Positions 8,072-17,459 of a stretch of 64,000 nt of DNA are shown here, piece after piece. Below the pieces are notes generated by a model that had not been told where the DNA came from, did not search any database, and saw only the letters and a list, made by a program, of their open reading frames with translations. This DNA is from JAPOVO01 sp026708165 (GTDB lineage Bacteria; Chloroflexota; UBA11872; VXNJ01): contig OZ242360.1 in NCBI GenBank assembly GCA_965208775.1, positions 1,116,001-1,180,000 on the forward strand, read 5' to 3'. The translations under genes were made by a program, and so were the position numbers. Within the stretch, counting starts at the first letter, position 1. Each line of letters starts with the position of its first letter.

Positions 8072-8839
8072 TTGCCAGGACCTTCAGCCAGGACCGTTCC
8101 GCTCTTCCACGAAGACGCCTATCTCCGAACTTTCAACACCGTCGTAGCCGCGGTTGAAGACGACCTGCTCGTGCTCGAAGAGTCCGCGTTCTATCCACGC
8201 GGCGGCGGGCAACCCCCGGATCAAGGCATCATCGAGTTCGACGGGACGACCAGCCGCGTTGCTAGCGTTTCTAGAAAAGGCGCGGCGATAGTGCACAAGG
8301 TTCAGGGGCGACTCCCGGCCGTCAGCCAGGAGGTCAGGTGCCTCCTCGATTGGGACCTGCGATACCGCTACATGCGCCTTCACACCGCCTTGCACGCGCT
8401 GTCGGCGGTCGTGCTCGATGGCTGGGACGCGGACGTCACCGGCGGCAATATCGCCGACGGCGGCGCGAAGGCCAGGATGGACTTCAGCCTGGAAGGGATA
8501 CGGATCAACGATATTCTCGACGACGTGCAGAGCAAGCTGCGTCAAGAGCTGGCTCGATCGCTCCCCGTCAAGACTTACGAGATGGCCCGTAAAAAAGCCG
8601 TTACGGTCCCCGGTCTCATTCGCACTCACATCAACTTGCTGCCAAAGCAGATAAAGCAAGTCCGAATCGTCGAAATCGAGGGCCTGGATATCCAGGCCGA
8701 CGGCGGCATTCACGTCTCCAACACCCGCGAGGTTGGACTCGTAAACGTACTGGGCGGCAGCAACAAGGGCAGGATCAACCGGCGAATTGAAATAGCGCTC
8801 GACGACCCGCCAACCGACAAGTCGCGCATCGACTCTTAG
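8072..8839 (+). CDS. alaX: Alanyl-tRNA editing protein, AlaX type
   Basis: A free-standing editing domain related to that of AlaRS, which removes mischarged Ser or Gly from tRNA-Ala. The 255-residue length fits AlaX-M. Visible motifs: FYPRGGGQPPDQG (40-52), the zinc-binding HxxxH in RLHTALHAL (His104, His108), and DIQADGGIHVSNTREVG near 206-222. In most relatives the last motif is CGGTH, with Cys as third zinc ligand; here the position is Asp210, followed by His214. The TTG start at 8072 is preceded by GGAG about 12 nt upstream. ileS begins 17 bp downstream, so the two are probably cotranscribed. Confidence 0.88.
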   Translation: MPGPSARTVPLFHEDAYLRTFNTVVAAVEDDLLVLEESAFYPRGGGQPPDQGIIEFDGTTSRVASVSRKGAAIVHKVQGRLPAVSQEVRCLLDWDLRYRYMRLHTALHALSAVVLDGWDADVTGGNIADGGAKARMDFSLEGIRINDILDDVQSKLRQELARSLPVKTYEMARKKAVTVPGLIRTHINLLPKQIKQVRIVEIEGLDIQADGGIHVSNTREVGLVNVLGGSNKGRINRRIEIALDDPPTDKSRIDS

Positions 8840-8856
8840 CAAGGACCGCGCCCACT

Positions 8857-11800
8857 TTGACCGCATTCAAAGCGCCCGCCAAAACGCCCGATTTCAAGGA
8901 AATCGAAGCCCGCATACTCGACTTCTGGGAGGACTCCCGCGCCTTCGAGAGCCTGGTGAACAAAAACTCCGACGGTCCGCGGTTCTCCTTCATCGACGGC
9001 CCCATCACCGCCAACAACCCTATGGGCGTCCATCACGCCTGGGGCCGCTCCTACAAGGATGTCTTCCAGCGCTACAAGGCCATGCGCGGCTACAGCCAGC
9101 GCTTCCAAAACGGCTTCGACTGCCAGGGGCTGTGGGTCGAGGTCGAAGTCGAGCGCGACCTGGGCCTCAACTCCAAGCGCGAGATCGAGGAGTTCGGTCT
9201 CGACCGATTCGCCAGGGAGTGCAGGGACCGGGTGTTGCGATTCGCCAAGCGGATTACCGATCAGTCCATCCGTCTCGGTATGTGGATGGACTGGGACAAC
9301 TCCTACTTCACCTACAGCGACGAAAACATCGAGCACATCTGGCTGTTCCTGAAGACCTGTCACGAGCGGGGCTGGATCAGGCGCGGCGGCAGGGTTATGC
9401 CCTGGTGCATGAGATGCGGCACCAGCCTTTCCCAGCACGAGCTTGTCGGCACCGACACCTATCACGAGATCACGCATACCTACGTGACGCTGCGGTTTCC
9501 CATCGAAAACCGCCCCGGCGAGTACCTGCTTGTATGGACGACCACGCCCTGGACTCTGGCCGGAAACGTCGCGTCGGCGGTGCATCCCGAGCTTACATAC
9601 GTAAAAGCCCGCACCCCCGACGGCGTCTACTACTTGTCAAAAAGCGCCGCCGAAACGGTTCTGGGGAGCGACTATGAAATAGTCGAAGAGCTCCCCGGTG
9701 CGGAGCTGGTCGGACTGCGCTACCGCGGCCCCTGGGACGAGCTGCCCGCGCAGGCGGAAGTCGTCCACAAGGTCGTCCCTTGGGAGGACGTCTCCGAGGA
9801 CGAGGGCACCGGCATAGTCCACATAGCCCCCGGCTCCGGCGCCGAGGACTTCGAGCTTGCCGGCGAGCACGATCTGCCCGTCGTGATACCCATCGACGGC
9901 GAAGCCCGCTACATCGAAGGGTTCGGCCCTCTGACCGGCCAGCGCGCGCTCGACGCGACCGGCTTCATCGTCCAGAACCTCCAGGACAAAGACATGCTCG
10001 TCGACACCGGCGACTATACGCACAGATACCCCGTGTGCTGGAGATGCAAGGAAGAGATCGTCTTCAACTTCGTTGATGAGTGGTTCATAGCGTGCGACGG
10101 GATTCGTCCCCTCATGAAGTCCGCGGCCGAGACCGTCAACTGGGTGCCCGAATCCGCCGGCAAGCGCATGCAGGACTGGCTCGACAACATGGGCGACTGG
10201 GCGATCTCCCGCAAACGTTACTGGGGCCTCCCGCTCCCGTTTTACGTATGTGGCGACGACGCCTGCGAAAGGCTCACCGTCATCGGTTCGGTCGACGAGC
10301 TGCGCGAGCTTGCGGTCGATCCGACCGCCGTCGACGCGCTACCTGAGCTTCATCGTCCATGGATCGACTCGGTAACCATCAATTGCCCGTCCTGCGGAAC
10401 TACCGCACAGCGCGTGCCCGACGTTGGCGATTGCTGGCTAGACGCCGGCATAGTGCCCTATTCCACGCTCGACTACATGGGCGAAGACCAGTCCAACGGC
10501 GAAACCGAGTGGCGCAACTGGTTCCCCGCCGAGTTCATAACCGAAATGCGCGAGCAGATACGGCTGTGGTTCTACTCCATGCTCTTCATGAGCGTCGCGC
10601 TGGAGAACCGAGCGCCATACAAGAGCGCTTTCGTCTACGAGAAGGTCATGGACGAAAAGGGCGAGGCGATGCATCGCTCCTTCGGCAACGCCATCGATTT
10701 CGACGACGCCGTCAAAACGCTCGGCGCCGACGTGATGCGGTGGATGTACCTGGGAACCAATCCAAACTCCAACGTCAAGTTCGGCTTCGGTCCCGGCAAG
10801 GAAATCGTCCGCAAGCTCCTCACTCTCTGGAACGTCTACTCCTTCTTCCTCACCTACGCCGAGCTGGACGGCTTCGATCCCCGCGAAGGCGTTCCCGCCG
10901 TTGCGGAACGACCCGCGCTCGACCGGTGGATCCTCAGCCGGCTGACCTCGCTCGTCACGATTGCGAGCGACCGTTACGACGAATACTGGATATACCCGCT
11001 CGTCGCCGAGTTCGAGCGGTTCTGGGACGACCTTTCCAACTGGTACGTCCGCCTCAGCCGTCGGCGCTTCTGGAAATCACAGGCCGACGACGACAAGCGC
11101 GCCGCCTACGGGACCCTGCACCAGGTTCTTTCGACGATGGTGAAAGTCATGGCCCCTTTGGTCCCGTTCGTCTCCGAGGAAATGCACCAGAACCTCACTC
11201 CGGGCGTCAATTCGGACGGTGCCCCCAGCATTTTCCTTGAGGACTGGCCCGCCGCGGACCCGTCGCTTCTGGATGAAGGTCTCGAGAGCCAGATGGCGGT
11301 CGTGCGGGCAGTGGTCAGCTTGGGCCGCGCTGCCCGCTCGTCTTCCGGGGCCAAGGTCCGGCAGCCGCTCTCCGAGCTGGTATTGGGTATGCCTAAACAG
11401 GAAGACCGGGACGCGGTTCAGGCACACCTCCAGATCGTCCTCGACGAGGTCAACGTAAAGTCCGTCCGCATCGTCGAGAGCGACGACGAAATCCTGTCAC
11501 ATTCGATCAAGCCGAACTACCGGCTGCTCGGCCCGCGATTCGGCCGCCAGGTCGGGAAGGTCGCGCAGGCCCTGGATGGCCTGGACGCCGCCGCGGTCGC
11601 GGCCGCGGTATCGCGCGGCGAAAGCGTGACCATATCGATCGACGGTTCCACTGAGACGCTGGAGCCTCAAGAGCTCGACGTTCGGCATGAGGGCGTCGAG
11701 GGACTGGCCGTGGAAGCGCGGGCGGGCATGGTCGGCGGCATCGCGCTCGCGCTCGACGACGATCTGCTCCTCGAAGGTAAGGCCAGGGACCTGGTGCACG

Positions 11801-12024
11801 CGATTCAGAACGCCCGCCGCGGCGCCGGATTCGACGTTTCCGACCGTATCAGGCTCCACCTCGACGGGCCGGGCGTGCCGGAACTGCTTGACGTGTACGC
11901 CGACCACATCGCCACCGAGGTGCTGGCGGTCGAGATTCAGAAAGCCGCCCCAGCCGGCGGAATGCACGTAGAGTCGGTTGCCCTGGCCGATACCTCGATT
12001 ACCGTGGGGCTATCGCGCCTCTAG
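8857..12024 (+). CDS. ileS: Isoleucyl-tRNA synthetase
   Basis: Class I synthetase of 1055 residues, the long archaeal/eukaryote-like form. Order: Rossmann entry with HHAWG (59-63) in place of HIGH, CP1 editing domain about 190-400 (TTPWTLAGN, GTGIVHIAPGSGAEDFE), CPxC-type zinc pairs (CWRC near 391, CPSC near 513), AISRKRYWGLPLPFY, LDYMGEDQ region, then a catalytic-loop position reading MHRSFGN (605-611), the helical anticodon-binding domain, and a C-terminal appendix. The canonical KMSKS is absent. TTG start at 8857 with AAGGA at 8841-8845. It follows alaX closely. Confidence 0.95.
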   Translation: MTAFKAPAKTPDFKEIEARILDFWEDSRAFESLVNKNSDGPRFSFIDGPITANNPMGVHHAWGRSYKDVFQRYKAMRGYSQRFQNGFDCQGLWVEVEVERDLGLNSKREIEEFGLDRFARECRDRVLRFAKRITDQSIRLGMWMDWDNSYFTYSDENIEHIWLFLKTCHERGWIRRGGRVMPWCMRCGTSLSQHELVGTDTYHEITHTYVTLRFPIENRPGEYLLVWTTTPWTLAGNVASAVHPELTYVKARTPDGVYYLSKSAAETVLGSDYEIVEELPGAELVGLRYRGPWDELPAQAEVVHKVVPWEDVSEDEGTGIVHIAPGSGAEDFELAGEHDLPVVIPIDGEARYIEGFGPLTGQRALDATGFIVQNLQDKDMLVDTGDYTHRYPVCWRCKEEIVFNFVDEWFIACDGIRPLMKSAAETVNWVPESAGKRMQDWLDNMGDWAISRKRYWGLPLPFYVCGDDACERLTVIGSVDELRELAVDPTAVDALPELHRPWIDSVTINCPSCGTTAQRVPDVGDCWLDAGIVPYSTLDYMGEDQSNGETEWRNWFPAEFITEMREQIRLWFYSMLFMSVALENRAPYKSAFVYEKVMDEKGEAMHRSFGNAIDFDDAVKTLGADVMRWMYLGTNPNSNVKFGFGPGKEIVRKLLTLWNVYSFFLTYAELDGFDPREGVPAVAERPALDRWILSRLTSLVTIASDRYDEYWIYPLVAEFERFWDDLSNWYVRLSRRRFWKSQADDDKRAAYGTLHQVLSTMVKVMAPLVPFVSEEMHQNLTPGVNSDGAPSIFLEDWPAADPSLLDEGLESQMAVVRAVVSLGRAARSSSGAKVRQPLSELVLGMPKQEDRDAVQAHLQIVLDEVNVKSVRIVESDDEILSHSIKPNYRLLGPRFGRQVGKVAQALDGLDAAAVAAAVSRGESVTISIDGSTETLEPQELDVRHEGVEGLAVEARAGMVGGIALALDDDLLLEGKARDLVHAIQNARRGAGFDVSDRIRLHLDGPGVPELLDVYADHIATEVLAVEIQKAAPAGGMHVESVALADTSITVGLSRL

Positions 12025-12279
12025 GCGTAGGGCCGACTCGAACTCGCCACACCATCGCGTCCAAAACGATTGAAGCCTTAACGTCTTGACGGTCTCCAGA
12101 AAAGTGTGTCTATCTGACGGCTGGAGGTTGCAATCCACGCCCCTGCACCAGCTTTCGCCGTCGCCAACTACCCTCTTGTTTTTGCTTGTTTTTGCCTAGC
12201 TCACAGGGGTACGTTGCGGCAACATCGTCAAATTGCCACCTCCCGCCCCCGCCTCAAAGACTCGAATCGGCGCCGATTC

Positions 12280-13395
12280 TCAATCCCACATCTTTATGGC
12301 CGAGCGCGTCACGTGTCCCTTGTCCTGCTGCTCCATCGCCTCGTTGATCTCCGCCAGCGGGAAGATGTGCGACAACACCCGTTCCCACGGGTACTTATAC
12401 CGTGTAGTCGCGACGAGATCGAGCGCGCGCTTCAGATCGGCCGCTTCATAGTGGGCCACGCCTAGCATCGTGCGGTTCATGAAGATCAGCTCCGAAGGAT
12501 CGATCTCGCCCTTCCAGAACCGGTTGATGTTCCCGATCTCGAGGTATACGCCTTCCGGCGAAGTCATCAGAATGCCCTCTTGCATTACCGCCGGATGGCC
12601 GACCACTTCAACGGTAATGTCCGCCCCCCAGCCTTCCGTCAGGTCCTGCACCGCCTTCACGCGCTTCTCCGGCGTGTCGTGCTCGCGTATATCGATTAGC
12701 TCATCGGCCCCGAACGCGTGGGCCAGCTCCAGCCGTTCGTCCACGCCGTCGATCACTATCACCTGTCCCGCGCCCATCTCTCTGGCCACTACGGTCGCGT
12801 ACACGCCAAGCCCGCCCGCGCCTTGAATGGCAACGGTCTGCCCCGCCTCCAGATTCGCGCGGGTCAGTCCCGCCAGCACCTGGGTGAGCGCGCAGTTGAG
12901 ACCCGCCACCACCTCGTCCTCCAGATGGTCGGGGACCTTGAAAACGGCGTGATTCGGTCGCAGGTAGTAGTACTGGCCGAACGTGCCCTGGAAATGCGGC
13001 CATTCGTCGCTGCTGACCCACCATTGCGACAGTCTGGTCGGACACGACCGGTGTTTCAGTCGCAAGCACATCCGGCAGCGCCCGCAGGGGAAGAAGTATC
13101 TGAAAATCACCCGGTCGCCCGGGTTTAGCGGTTCACCCGTGGAGTCGGTCTCCACCCCGTCACCAAGCGTGTGGATGACTCCTGCGGCCTCGTGACCGAG
13201 CACCAGAGGAAGCGGTCGCCCCATCGCCGCGACATCCAGGTCGCCGCGCCAGTAGTGGAGGTCCGAACCGCAGATGTTGCTCAGGGCCACCTTCAGCACC
13301 GCCGCCCCGGGCCGGGGCTCCGGGACCGGATACTCGTATATCTCCCAAGGATCATTCGGGCCGTGAAATCTGGCTACTAGCCCCTTTTCGGCCAT
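12280..13395 (-). CDS. Zinc-dependent medium-chain alcohol dehydrogenase
   Basis: NAD(P)-dependent dehydrogenase of 371 residues. Catalytic zinc ligands are likely Cys42 (NICGSDLHYW), His68 and Glu69 (GHEAAG). The structural zinc site is complete: Cys104, Cys107, Cys110 and Cys118 in PCGRCRMCLRLKHRSC. The nucleotide site is GAGGLGVYA near 196. The substrate cannot be told; sorbitol, threonine and cyclic-alcohol dehydrogenases share this layout. It stands alone, with 255 bp to ileS (convergent) and 243 bp to the next gene. Confidence 0.88.
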   Translation of the reverse strand: MAEKGLVARFHGPNDPWEIYEYPVPEPRPGAAVLKVALSNICGSDLHYWRGDLDVAAMGRPLPLVLGHEAAGVIHTLGDGVETDSTGEPLNPGDRVIFRYFFPCGRCRMCLRLKHRSCPTRLSQWWVSSDEWPHFQGTFGQYYYLRPNHAVFKVPDHLEDEVVAGLNCALTQVLAGLTRANLEAGQTVAIQGAGGLGVYATVVAREMGAGQVIVIDGVDERLELAHAFGADELIDIREHDTPEKRVKAVQDLTEGWGADITVEVVGHPAVMQEGILMTSPEGVYLEIGNINRFWKGEIDPSELIFMNRTMLGVAHYEAADLKRALDLVATTRYKYPWERVLSHIFPLAEINEAMEQQDKGHVTRSAIKMWD

Positions 13396-13638
13396 ATCGC
13401 GCTACCCCCTAGGCAATCACCAACGCATGAAAATGTAGCGTAGGTTACCGCGAAGACCCCCAAGACCCTAAGCCCGGTGATCTCGTCCGGCGCACTCTCG
13501 CTCTAACGGCGCGCCAAGATTCGCTAGGAACCGGATAGGGCGAGACTCGGACGGGGGACGCCTCTAGCGCGCAACGCTGGCTGACAGGCCGTCAAAACCG
13601 GCGGTTGGAGGTTTTCTAGGTAGTGTTTGAGTGGCCTG

Positions 13639-13995
13639 CTACTGCAGGTTGCTCAGAAACATCAGGGCGATCACGAAGACGACCGCAAACAACACCCACA
13701 CGGATATCGGCAGTCCAAGTACGCGCGAACCGCCGGTCAAGTTGGGGACCTCCAGCTTCGGGGGTCCGGTTCCCGACCGTCGCCTGTTTCGCGCAGCCGG
13801 CTGTTCGCCGCTGGCGCGCTCGCGCAGCCGGCGAAGGTTCTCGCTTATGTTCGGCTCAAACGGGATAGGATCATCCGCCTGCGTGGACGACCTGTCGCTA
13901 TCGGATGGAAAATCGTCCCGCTTTAGCTTCGCCCCGCAGTTGATGCACAACCACGCGCCTTCTGTGTTTTCGTGTGCGCATTCGTGGCACTTCAT
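13639..13995 (-). CDS. Zinc-ribbon protein with C-terminal membrane helix
   Basis: A 118-residue hypothetical protein. A small zinc ribbon at the N-terminus uses Cys3, Cys6, Cys17 and Cys20 (CHEC...CINC). The middle (25-90) is polar and probably disordered. Residues 95-116 form one transmembrane helix, giving a tail-anchored layout with the ribbon in the cytoplasm. No partner is evident. The frame, the ATG start and the intact ribbon support a real gene. Confidence 0.75.
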   Translation of the reverse strand: MKCHECAHENTEGAWLCINCGAKLKRDDFPSDSDRSSTQADDPIPFEPNISENLRRLRERASGEQPAARNRRRSGTGPPKLEVPNLTGGSRVLGLPISVWVLFAVVFVIALMFLSNLQ

Positions 13996-14102
13996 AATGC
14001 TGATTCCACAGTCATGAGAGTGAATGATTCTCGCTGTGCTTAAATCCTAGCACTCATTCGCCAGGGTTGAGCCGACTTCACCGATATCGGCGGTTCGGAT
14101 TG

Positions 14103-15644
14103 CTAGGCGCTCACCTCGTGACCCAGAAGCTCGTGCGCGCGAATGTAGCCGTCAACTTCGCACAGCTCCGAGAAGAACCGGCGTACGCGTCTACCCATTT
14201 CGGTCTGCAACCACTCGCGCGACATGACTCCGTTGCGAATCGCGCGCTTGTAGACCGAGAGACTGCCGCGCATTCCCGTCGTCTCATATAGCGACGCCAT
14301 CCGCTCGTAGAAGTCTATGAGCGGCAGCCGGGTCCGCGTGGTCGCGTGCAGGAAATCGAGAAGCTGCGACTCCAACTTGGCGATGTCCAGTATGCCGGCG
14401 GCAATCATTCCGTCCGTCAGCGGCGTGCCCGGAAGCGGGGTCAGCACAGTGAACTGCGGAAACGCGATCTCGTGATGCCTCACGAAGTCTTCGAGTTCGA
14501 GGAAGTCTTTTTCTTCCCATTCGGGATTCACGATGAAGCAGCCCCAAGCCTCGACTCCATGCTCGCGCATTATTCCCAGCGCCTGCACCGCGTGCGTCAC
14601 CTTGTTGCGCTTGTTGTGAAGCCTGTCTAGCTCGATGTCCTTGACCGACTCTATCCCGAGCAGTAGCACTTTCAGCCCCGCGTCGGCCCATTTCTCAACC
14701 AGCGCCGGCCTGCGTGTGATGTCGCTTGTGCGAACCTGCGCCCAGTAGCGCCAGTCCTTGCCACGCCAGTCTTCCGGCTGAGAGATGATCAGGTCGGCCA
14801 TCTCGATGGCCCGCTTCTCATCCACCCAGAACTCATCGTCCACGAACGCCGCAACGTCGATGCCATCGGGAAGCCTGTTGAGCTCCTCCAGGACCCGCTC
14901 CGGGCTCTTCTTTCGGTAGCGCCGCTCGTTGAAGACCCACACCGAGCAGAAGCTGCAATCGTACGGGCATCCACGGGTGGTCTCCACCGTCCCGACGATC
15001 CCCATCACGTTCAGGTAGTACTGCTTCGAGTACTGCTCCACCAGGCTCCAGTCGGCAAACGGGAGCGTATCGAGGTCCTTGATCTGGGCAGCCGTTCTCG
15101 TAAACACAAGCTCGCCGCCGGACAGGTAGGCAATGCCCGGGATCTCCTCAAATCCCTCGCCCTTGCGTATCGCTTCCAAGAGCGGCGTAAACGTCGACTC
15201 CGCTTCCCCAAGTACCAGCAGATCGACCGACGACTCGTCCATTGCGTCGTCGGGCGCCATGGCCGCGTGATACCCGCCCTGCACGATCGTAAGCTCCGGA
15301 TTCAGCGCCCGAGCGCGCAGACAAAGCTCTTTGGTGCTCACAGCTTCCGCCGTATATGCGGTTACGCCAAGAACGTGCGGATCGAACTCCTCGATCAGCT
15401 TCTCGAAGTCTTCATCTTCCTCGAGTCGCATGTCGATGATTCGAATGTCGTGGTCCGGGGCGCTCGCTGCAACCATCAGCAAATCGAGCGGAGGGACGCG
15501 GGCCAGACTCGTAAACCCGACGCAGACTCCCGAGATATCGGGCTTCACCAACAGGATTCTTAGTTGATCTACATCAATGGGGGTGCGGGTTAGAGGCGGC
15601 GCGTCTGCCGCCATTGTTCTTTCGGCTATAGATTTAATCAGCAT
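14103..15644 (-). CDS. B12-binding domain radical SAM protein
   Basis: A 513-residue class B-type radical SAM enzyme. Residues about 27-165 form the cobalamin-binding Rossmann domain (ILLVKPDISG, LGVTAYTAEA, VQGGYHAAMAP, DLLVLGEAEST). Residues about 215-430 form the radical SAM barrel with the 4Fe-4S site Cys226, Cys230, Cys233 in TTRGCPYDCSFCSVW. The start at 15644 is secured by GGGAGG 6 nt upstream (15651-15656). The class includes methylases of unactivated carbons such as hopanoid C-3 methylase HpnR and BchE-like cyclases. HpnR-like is a possibility I cannot prove, and no hopanoid genes are nearby. Confidence 0.88.
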   Translation of the reverse strand: MLIKSIAERTMAADAPPLTRTPIDVDQLRILLVKPDISGVCVGFTSLARVPPLDLLMVAASAPDHDIRIIDMRLEEDEDFEKLIEEFDPHVLGVTAYTAEAVSTKELCLRARALNPELTIVQGGYHAAMAPDDAMDESSVDLLVLGEAESTFTPLLEAIRKGEGFEEIPGIAYLSGGELVFTRTAAQIKDLDTLPFADWSLVEQYSKQYYLNVMGIVGTVETTRGCPYDCSFCSVWVFNERRYRKKSPERVLEELNRLPDGIDVAAFVDDEFWVDEKRAIEMADLIISQPEDWRGKDWRYWAQVRTSDITRRPALVEKWADAGLKVLLLGIESVKDIELDRLHNKRNKVTHAVQALGIMREHGVEAWGCFIVNPEWEEKDFLELEDFVRHHEIAFPQFTVLTPLPGTPLTDGMIAAGILDIAKLESQLLDFLHATTRTRLPLIDFYERMASLYETTGMRGSLSVYKRAIRNGVMSREWLQTEMGRRVRRFFSELCEVDGYIRAHELLGHEVSA

Positions 15645-15868
15645 CCAGATCCTCCCGAATCAGGCGACCGAACGACTGCGGATTTATTCTTGGTTCGACT
15701 CTAATTGCGCCGGCGCCCGAACTAGCCGGCCGCTGGTACACGTCTATCAAAGGCTACGAAAGGCCGAAGACGCTCCGCAAGCGGAACCGACAGGCAATAC
15801 TACTTGCCGCCGCACGGCGGGGCAATTTACACGCCGCAAGTCCCGGCGGTCGCATCTCCCGTTGAAGA

Positions 15869-16654
15869 TCAACTGGAAGCACTCGAATATCGGCTCAGTC
15901 CGATGCGCCAGAATTTCGACGCCGCCAGGACCACCACGATCGCGACTACCGGCGCGATCCAGGTCAGCCAGGAAGCCTCGCGGCCGGTTATGGCCCGCGC
16001 GGGCACGGTGGTAATGAATGCCACCGGAAAGATGAACGTCAGCGCCTGCCGCAGCCAGAACGGAAATATCTCCACCGGATAGCGCCCCGTCTCATAGAAC
16101 ACGTTGAAAATCATCGTGACGTTCTCCATCCGCACCCACCAGAAAACCAGCGTCGTCAGGCTCAGCCACATCGCATAGACGATTGAGAGCGCCGTAAAGA
16201 TCATCGCCAGGAAGACCAAAACGTCCATCAAGGTCACCTGGTCCTCGAGCCGGCCGGCCGCGATCACGATTATCGCTACTCCTAGGGCGACGTCGGTCAC
16301 GTGCCACAGAACGAACCGGCGCGTCGAGGCGATGAACTGGCTCGGCACCGGTTTCACGAGTATGTAGTCGAACGTCCCCTCCCGCACCTCCTCGACGGTC
16401 TTGTTCAGGCTGGGGCTCATGAACACGGCCATCACTCCCTGAACCACGTAAAACACCCCCAGCAAACCGAGCATCTGCGGGAAGCTCCAGTCGCCCAGGG
16501 ATTCGGTATGCGAAAAGACCACCATCAGTCCGCCGAACGCCGTCCCGGTACCCAGCAGGCTCCGCACGACGTTCCCAAAAAAGTCCGCGCGATAGGCCAG
16601 CTCGTGCTGGACGGCCGATCGCAGAAATGCCCAGGCGATTCGGGCGAGTCTCAT
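15869..16654 (-). CDS. ABC-2 type exporter permease (DUF990-like), second permease
   Basis: Integral membrane protein of 261 residues with about six hydrophobic helices, third gene of an ABC exporter. I take ATG 16654 (MRLARIAWAFLRSAVQHELAY) as the start. It lies 2 nt after the stop of the upstream permease; the 27 extra codons of the longer ORF overlap that gene and are not membrane-like. The motif EVREGTFDYILVKPVPSQF in the cytoplasmic loop is shared by DUF990/ABC-2 permeases. It likely forms a heterodimer with the preceding gene product. Substrate unknown. Confidence 0.85.
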   Translation of the reverse strand: MRLARIAWAFLRSAVQHELAYRADFFGNVVRSLLGTGTAFGGLMVVFSHTESLGDWSFPQMLGLLGVFYVVQGVMAVFMSPSLNKTVEEVREGTFDYILVKPVPSQFIASTRRFVLWHVTDVALGVAIIVIAAGRLEDQVTLMDVLVFLAMIFTALSIVYAMWLSLTTLVFWWVRMENVTMIFNVFYETGRYPVEIFPFWLRQALTFIFPVAFITTVPARAITGREASWLTWIAPVVAIVVVLAASKFWRIGLSRYSSASS

Positions 16655-16656
16655 CG

Positions 16657-17454
16657 CTAAGCCCCCACCGCCGAATAGCGCTTGATACCGCTTCTCCAGA
16701 CAACCGCAAACGCCAGCGCCGCCAGGGCTATCCAACCCGCCTGCATGGCGAATCCCATCACAAGCTCCCCGGCGTCAAGCTGGCCCAGGATGACCTCCAC
16801 CGGAAAGCCCAACGCATACCGGGCCGGCAGCGCCACCGCCACGTCGCGCACGAACCCGGGCAGCACGGCGACCGGAGCCACTTGCCCGCCCATTAGAAAC
16901 AGCAAGCTCGTCCAGATCTGCCAGAACGAGAAAGAGCGCGTAGTCCAGAACGCAAGCATCGCAAACAGCGAGCCGATAAAAAACGACAGCACAATCGCCG
17001 CGGCGAGCGCCGGTACGAATAGCGCCACCGATATCCAATCCCCCGGAAAGGCTGGACGCAAGACCAGAAAGAGACCTATCCAAACCGGAATGAGCATGAT
17101 GAGGTTGACGACTTTGTAGGAGATGTTCACGGCAGCCGCGTGCCACCACGGATGTATCGGCCGCAACAGTCTCGGCGATAGTTGGCCTCGCTCGATCAAA
17201 GGACCGAACGTGTAGACCTCGATGGCCAGGGCGAGGTGCGAAACCACCATGAAAACCAGGTAGTACATTATGAAATCGTCGCGGCTGAATCCGGATATCT
17301 GGCGCTCTCCGGCGACCAGCGACCACACGATCAGGTAAATGATGGGATTAATCACGTCCCAAAGGGCATATAGGAACATCATTGCCCGGTACTGGAACAG
17401 GTTTGCCAGTTCGCTCCTGGTAAAGGCAGCGAATCCGACGAGGATTTGCCGCAT
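16657..17454 (-). CDS. ABC-2 type exporter permease (DUF990-like), first permease
   Basis: Integral membrane protein of 265 residues with about six helices. FTRSELANLFQYRAMMFLYAL at the N-terminus and IERGQLSPRLLRPIHPWWH are typical of the DUF990 permease pair. It lies between the ATPase gene (5-bp gap) and the second permease (2-bp gap), so the three form one operon 18443-15869. Such trios export antibiotics, cationic toxins or lipids; nothing here decides between these. Confidence 0.86.
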   Translation of the reverse strand: MRQILVGFAAFTRSELANLFQYRAMMFLYALWDVINPIIYLIVWSLVAGERQISGFSRDDFIMYYLVFMVVSHLALAIEVYTFGPLIERGQLSPRLLRPIHPWWHAAAVNISYKVVNLIMLIPVWIGLFLVLRPAFPGDWISVALFVPALAAAIVLSFFIGSLFAMLAFWTTRSFSFWQIWTSLLFLMGGQVAPVAVLPGFVRDVAVALPARYALGFPVEVILGQLDAGELVMGFAMQAGWIALAALAFAVVWRSGIKRYSAVGA

Positions 17455-17459
17455 AGCCG

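Noticed and set aside
8836..9585. Antisense ORF opposite ileS
   Set aside because: Shadow of the ileS frame; composition biased, with no motif or ribosome binding site.
15680..15715. tRNA T-arm-like GGTTCGACTC
   Set aside because: The flanking bases do not pair and there is no acceptor or anticodon arm upstream.
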